9,215 nt of DNA from an uncultured Micrococcales bacterium. Its GTDB lineage: Bacteria; Actinomycetota; Actinomycetes; Actinomycetales; Microbacteriaceae. Position 1 is the stretch's first letter. The number at the start of each line of letters is the position of its first letter. Shown here in pieces: positions 6,437 to 9,215 of the stretch. A program made the translations under genes and the position numbers. The notes under the pieces were generated by a model. That model did no database searches. It was not told the origin of the DNA and worked only from the letters and a program-made list of their open reading frames with translations. The DNA lies in the NCBI GenBank assembly GCA_903893675.1, contig CAITNA010000045.1:1-9215 (forward strand), given 5' to 3'.

Positions 6437-7426
6437 TTATTTCTCCTTTGAGTTGAGTGCGACCAAGTCGGTCGGGCTCATGTTTACCTTCACCGTCGCA
6501 CCGCGGCGGTAAGTCCTTGCGTTGTCATCGCTTGCCGAAACCTCGGCGATGATCTGGTGGCCATCCAAGTCAAGAATGAACCGGATGCTCGAACCGAGGT
6601 AAATCGATTCGAGAACGGTTGCCGGCTTGCCCTTGCCAATCTCGATTTGCTCCGGGCGAATCAGGTGAGTGCCGGCCTTGCCAAAGAGTAGCTGCGACTG
6701 CGCGTCGTCGAAGATGTTTGCGGTGCCAACGAAGCGGGCGACGAACTCTGTCGCCGGCTGTTCATACAGCTCTTCGGGCGTGCCGATTTGTTCGATCTTG
6801 CCGTTGTTGAAGATCGCAATGCGGTCGCTGAGGGTGAGTGCTTCATCCTGGTCGTGGGTCACGAAGATGAAGGTGATGCCAAGGTCGCGCTGCAGCTGCT
6901 TGAGCTCGATCTGCATCTTTTCGCGCAGCTTGAGGTCGAGTGCACCCAGTGGTTCATCAAGCAGCAGAATCTTTGGCTCGACCACGATTGCGCGGGCGAG
7001 GGCGACGCGCTGACGCTGACCACCCGACAACTGCGATGGCTTGCGCTGCGCAAAGTCGGCGAGGTGCACCTTGTCGAGCGCCTCCATCGCGCGCTTGCGT
7101 CGCTCGTCTTTGTGAACGCCGCGAACCTTCAGGCCGTATTCAACGTTGTCGATGACGTTCAGGTGCGGAAACAGCGCGTAGTCCTGGAACACAGTGTTCA
7201 CATCACGGTCGAACGGTGCCTTGTTGGTGACGTCTTCGCCGTTGAGGCTGATGGTTCCGGCGGTTGGCAGCTCGAAGCCGGCAATCATGCGCAGAACGGT
7301 GGTTTTGCCCGATCCCGATGGGCCGAGCATTGAGAAAAATTCGCCCGATTTGATCTCGAGGTTGAGGCCATCGACGGCGGTAAATTCGCCGAATTTCTTG
7401 GTTACACCCTTGATGGAAATAGCCAA
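6437..7426 (-). CDS. potA: Polyamine-type ABC transporter ATPase, PotA-like
   Basis: This complete 329-residue ABC ATPase powers the importer. Walker A is GPSGSGKT (35-42), the Q-loop glutamine Q81, the signature LSGGQ (133-137), Walker B ILLLDE (153-158) and the switch histidine H191 (VTHDQDEA). A C-terminal TOBE-type regulatory domain covers about 255-324, beginning with LIRPEQIEIG, which is typical of PotA, UgpC and MalK relatives. The start is TTG at 7426, preceded by GAGG eight bases upstream. It is the first gene of the operon and its stop abuts potD. Other members of the CUT1/Pot ATPase group look similar, but the permeases and binding protein next door fix it as polyamine-type. Confidence 0.9.
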   Translation of the reverse strand: MAISIKGVTKKFGEFTAVDGLNLEIKSGEFFSMLGPSGSGKTTVLRMIAGFELPTAGTISLNGEDVTNKAPFDRDVNTVFQDYALFPHLNVIDNVEYGLKVRGVHKDERRKRAMEALDKVHLADFAQRKPSQLSGGQRQRVALARAIVVEPKILLLDEPLGALDLKLREKMQIELKQLQRDLGITFIFVTHDQDEALTLSDRIAIFNNGKIEQIGTPEELYEQPATEFVARFVGTANIFDDAQSQLLFGKAGTHLIRPEQIEIGKGKPATVLESIYLGSSIRFILDLDGHQIIAEVSASDDNARTYRRGATVKVNMSPTDLVALNSKEK

Positions 7427-7448
7427 TTGGAAGACCTCGCTGTCGTTT

Positions 7449-7463
7449 CTAGGCTAATCCTAG
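7449..7463 (-). promoter_or_regulatory. Inverted repeat and possible -10 in front of potA
   Basis: CTAGG and CCTAG arms flank five bases in the 60-base gap between the upstream stop and the potA TTG. On minus, TAGGAT (7462-7457) could be a -10, giving a leader of about 20-25 bases. No clear -35 is seen. The palindrome would overlap the -10, as a repressor site would, but the arms are short. Confidence 0.3.
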
Positions 7464-7486
7464 GCAATGGGCGAGCGGATTACGAA

Positions 7487-8395
7487 TTACCAGGTGCCGT
7501 TGCCCCAGTAGGAAAGAAAGTCCATTTTGAAAGGATCTTTCCTTGGGTCTAGGGCTATGTGCGAAGCAAATTCTTGAGCGGAAACGCGATCTACCTTGAG
7601 TGTGAAATCCCACTTGCCTGGGCCAATTTTGATGTTCAGGGCCGTTCCCATGATTGGTGGCGAAACCAGTTGAATACCTGCCGAACACAAGGCGCTGATC
7701 TGCGCTTGGCAGTAAAGGCGGTTCCCACGGACTTCGTAGGGGGATTTGATCGCTGGGATGGTCGAAATGATGTCGGTCGTGGTTCCGGCAAAGTCAAACG
7801 GCTGGCGAAGGTCTGCAATCAGGCTGACCCTCAACACGTCGCGGAGGCTCGGCACCACAAGTTGGCATTGATTCTGAAACCACGTTGCTGGGTTAAACAG
7901 GTTGAAACCAGAAAGTGAGCATTTGTCTGCGTTTAGCTGGAAAAGGTCAGCGACCTCGGTAATTGGCGGAATCTTCTGGTTCGAAAGTTGAGTGTCATTC
8001 GAAACGTCGGCGACTTTGCCATTGGCTTTCAAACCGACCCATTGCTTGCCTGAGAACTTGTTTGCATACTCGGGGTAAGTCGAGGCGAACTTCGAATCTT
8101 GAATTTCCGTGCTCTGAGCGGTCATTCTTGTTGCACCAGCCTTGCGGTAGGTGGTTATCAAGACATCGAAGTAGTGACTTTCTTCAGCCACGATGATTTT
8201 CGCGTCACGTATTTGCGCGCTCGTCCAAGACAAATTTGCTGGCACGTGCATCCAAGCCTGCGAGTCTTGGAACTGAACACTTTTGACTTCAGGGCTTGCA
8301 ATGACCGGCAACGCTTCACCTGTGCAGGCGAGAACAACCATCGTGACGAGGGATGGTAACGCCGCCCTCATTCCGAGAAAATATTTACTCCACAT
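7487..8395 (-). CDS. Secreted protein of unknown family, 302 aa
   Basis: I do not recognise this protein. It begins with a signal-peptide-like region: positive charges at K4 and R10, a hydrophobic core at 11-24, then TGEALPVIASP with a possible signal peptidase I site after VIA (33). VLAC (21-24) is an imperfect lipobox, so a lipoprotein is possible. The mature part has four cysteines (C159, C177, C229, C237), an even number that would allow two disulfides. It is rich in beta-forming stretches, with a C-terminal segment IKIGPGKWDFTLKVDR (256-271) and no later membrane helix. The ATG lies three bases after the CHAP gene stop with no ribosome binding site of its own, so translational coupling is likely; M9 and M19 are alternative starts. 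A partner, regulator or immunity factor for the CHAP protein is inference from position. Confidence 0.75.
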   Translation of the reverse strand: MWSKYFLGMRAALPSLVTMVVLACTGEALPVIASPEVKSVQFQDSQAWMHVPANLSWTSAQIRDAKIIVAEESHYFDVLITTYRKAGATRMTAQSTEIQDSKFASTYPEYANKFSGKQWVGLKANGKVADVSNDTQLSNQKIPPITEVADLFQLNADKCSLSGFNLFNPATWFQNQCQLVVPSLRDVLRVSLIADLRQPFDFAGTTTDIISTIPAIKSPYEVRGNRLYCQAQISALCSAGIQLVSPPIMGTALNIKIGPGKWDFTLKVDRVSAQEFASHIALDPRKDPFKMDFLSYWGNGTW

Positions 8396-8398
8396 GCA

Positions 8399-9016
8399 CT
8401 AATTAGTCGAGGTCGCGGATGGTGTGACGATCTGCATAACCGGAGGCTTTCCGCCGCCGCCTGAACCACCGTTTGTGATGCCAAAATCAATGAAGTTATC
8501 TGGCCATGTTGAGCTGGAGCTTTTATAAATTCTGCGCCTTTGAGAGTATCTAACGGTTGGGTCAGTGCCAACATAAATGTTGTCTTCGCTCACCACAATC
8601 GATGAGACTGAACCGTTTGTCAAAGTGACTGACTCAACGAATGCGACATGGCCATAGTTCCACTGAGCAACGGAGTTAGCAGTCGCTGTCTTGGACACCG
8701 GGAAGCCAAAACTCGCAGCTCTTGTGGCCCACTGTGAAGCATCACCAAGCCCGTTGAGCTTTGTGAATCTTGCATCAGTTTTGGTGACTGGCAGAGTGTT
8801 CCAAAAAAGCCACGCTATGTATGTCGTGCAGTTATGCCCGTTCGTGCCCGGCCCGTAGGTGTAATCGCCCTCAGCGCCTTGGTAGTTGAACAAGCCACAG
8901 GAAAAGCCTGTGTCCAAGCAGGGGTTGCTGTAATCAGTCGCAAATGCAGTCTCTGCTTGCAGAAGCAAACCCACCAAAATTGCCGATGAAATTGAAACTT
9001 TTATGGATTTTTTCAA
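8399..9016 (-). CDS. Secreted CHAP-domain amidase/endopeptidase
   Basis: The 205-residue protein has a signal peptide (KKSIKVS, hydrophobic 9-20, probable cleavage after AFA at 27). One CHAP domain fills the rest. The catalytic cysteine is C63 in HNCTTYIAW, the general-base histidine is H123 in YGHVAFVE, and the third polar residue is E144 or N146 in VSEDNIYV. CHAP enzymes cleave the glycyl or D-Ala peptide bonds, or the amide bond, of peptidoglycan, so the product should act on cell wall outside the membrane. After residue 182 comes a GGSGGGG linker, PP, then about fifteen Ser/Thr-rich residues and a stop: a linker with no binding domain behind it. The start is TTG with GGGGGA seven bases upstream; an in-frame stop at 9035-9037 excludes a longer form. 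Base composition is AT-richer than in the pot genes. Confidence 0.85.
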   Translation of the reverse strand: MKKSIKVSISSAILVGLLLQAETAFATDYSNPCLDTGFSCGLFNYQGAEGDYTYGPGTNGHNCTTYIAWLFWNTLPVTKTDARFTKLNGLGDASQWATRAASFGFPVSKTATANSVAQWNYGHVAFVESVTLTNGSVSSIVVSEDNIYVGTDPTVRYSQRRRIYKSSSSTWPDNFIDFGITNGGSGGGGKPPVMQIVTPSATSTN

Positions 9017-9047
9017 ACTGATTCCCCCAGATTCTTACGGGGAACAC

Positions 9048-9077
9048 ATTATCACGTAAGGAGCGATTGATTGGCAC
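9048..9077 (-). promoter_or_regulatory. Promoter of the CHAP/unknown pair
   Basis: On minus, GTGCCA (9077-9072) and GATAAT (9053-9048), 18 bases apart, match the consensus at four and five of six positions. The predicted start near 9040 gives a leader of about 25 bases. CGATTGA occurs on plus at 9064-9070 and 9079-9085, one copy in the spacer and one just upstream of the -35. This spacing of one and a half helical turns suits a regulator site. Confidence 0.5.
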
Positions 9078-9127
9078 TCGATTGAGACACAAAGCCTACC
9101 GAATGAAGTGATTCTTTGAAGGTATCC

Positions 9128-9141
9128 GCGTCAACCGACGC
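9128..9141. repeat. Small perfect hairpin downstream of the partial gene
   Basis: GCGTC (9128-9132), loop AACC, GACGC (9137-9141). On minus it lies 17 bases after the stop of the partial gene at the window edge. No T-run follows on minus, so it is at best a weak terminator. Confidence 0.4.
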
Positions 9142-9157
9142 CACCACCAAAATAAAG

Positions 9158-9215
9158 TCAGTCGAGCAGGCTGGCCATCTGCTTGTAGATCAGCTTCGCG
9201 GCGAACACTGGGTTC
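9158..9215 (-). CDS. C-terminal end of an unidentified gene
   Basis: Reading in from the right edge on minus, nineteen codons end in TGA (9160-9158), giving NPVFAAKLIYKQMASLLD. The codons are GC-biased like those of the core genes and unlike the CHAP pair, and the peptide looks like a C-terminal amphipathic helix. Too little is visible to name a family. The CHAP promoter begins about 80 bases further on, so it is probably a separate unit. Confidence 0.5.
   Translation of the reverse strand, partial: NPVFAAKLIYKQMASLLD

Noticed and set aside
8396..8440. Frameshift joining the CHAP gene and the 302-aa gene into one protein
   Set aside because: The second frame opens with a credible signal peptide of its own, so two exported proteins explain the sequence better.
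9128..9141. Intrinsic terminator of the right-edge gene
   Set aside because: Five-pair stem without a following T-run on the relevant strand.

Overview
The window looks like chromosomal DNA of a high-to-moderate GC actinobacterium, most likely Microbacteriaceae-like. The reasons are mixed GTG/TTG/ATG starts, apparently leaderless genes with a TAnnnT box six bases before the ATG, a tRNA gene without encoded CCA, and strongly GC-biased third positions in most genes. The placement is inference, because no rRNA or marker gene is present.

Left part (1-1735): the N-terminal 178 codons of a multi-pass membrane protein with two ExxE motifs run leftwards off the window. A tRNA-Arg(TCT) gene and a Gfo/Idh/MocA-type NAD(P)-dependent oxidoreductase run rightwards. 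The oxidoreductase ends at tandem hairpins, the second of which has terminator features on both strands.

Intergenic block (1736-2210): about 475 bases without a credible protein gene but full of structure. On the minus strand a perfect TTGACA, an 18-base spacer and TAATAA precede about 295 bases with several long hairpins, ending at a strong hairpin plus T-run. I read this as a candidate unannotated structured ncRNA. A separate plus-strand promoter candidate (TTGCCG-N18-TATCCT) and an AGGAG site serve the next gene.

Centre (2211-7426): a class III PLP aminotransferase on plus faces a complete four-gene ABC importer operon on minus, potA-potD-potB-potC (ATPase, lipoprotein binding protein, two permeases). 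The family is the spermidine/putrescine one. The convergent stop codons are six bases apart. Uptake of an amine followed by transamination is a reasonable shared role, but it is inferred from proximity only.

Right part (7487-9215): a visibly AT-richer two-gene unit on minus encodes a secreted CHAP-domain cysteine amidase/peptidase and, three bases after its stop, a secreted protein of no recognised family with four mature cysteines. A promoter (GTGCCA-N18-GATAAT) lies in front of the CHAP gene. The pair looks like an accessory envelope or lytic module inserted beside housekeeping genes. The last 58 bases hold the C-terminal end of another minus-strand gene.

The items most worth following up are the ncRNA candidate at 1771-2065 and the CHAP/unknown secreted pair at 7487-9016. 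I saw no CRISPR array, insertion sequence or phage gene.
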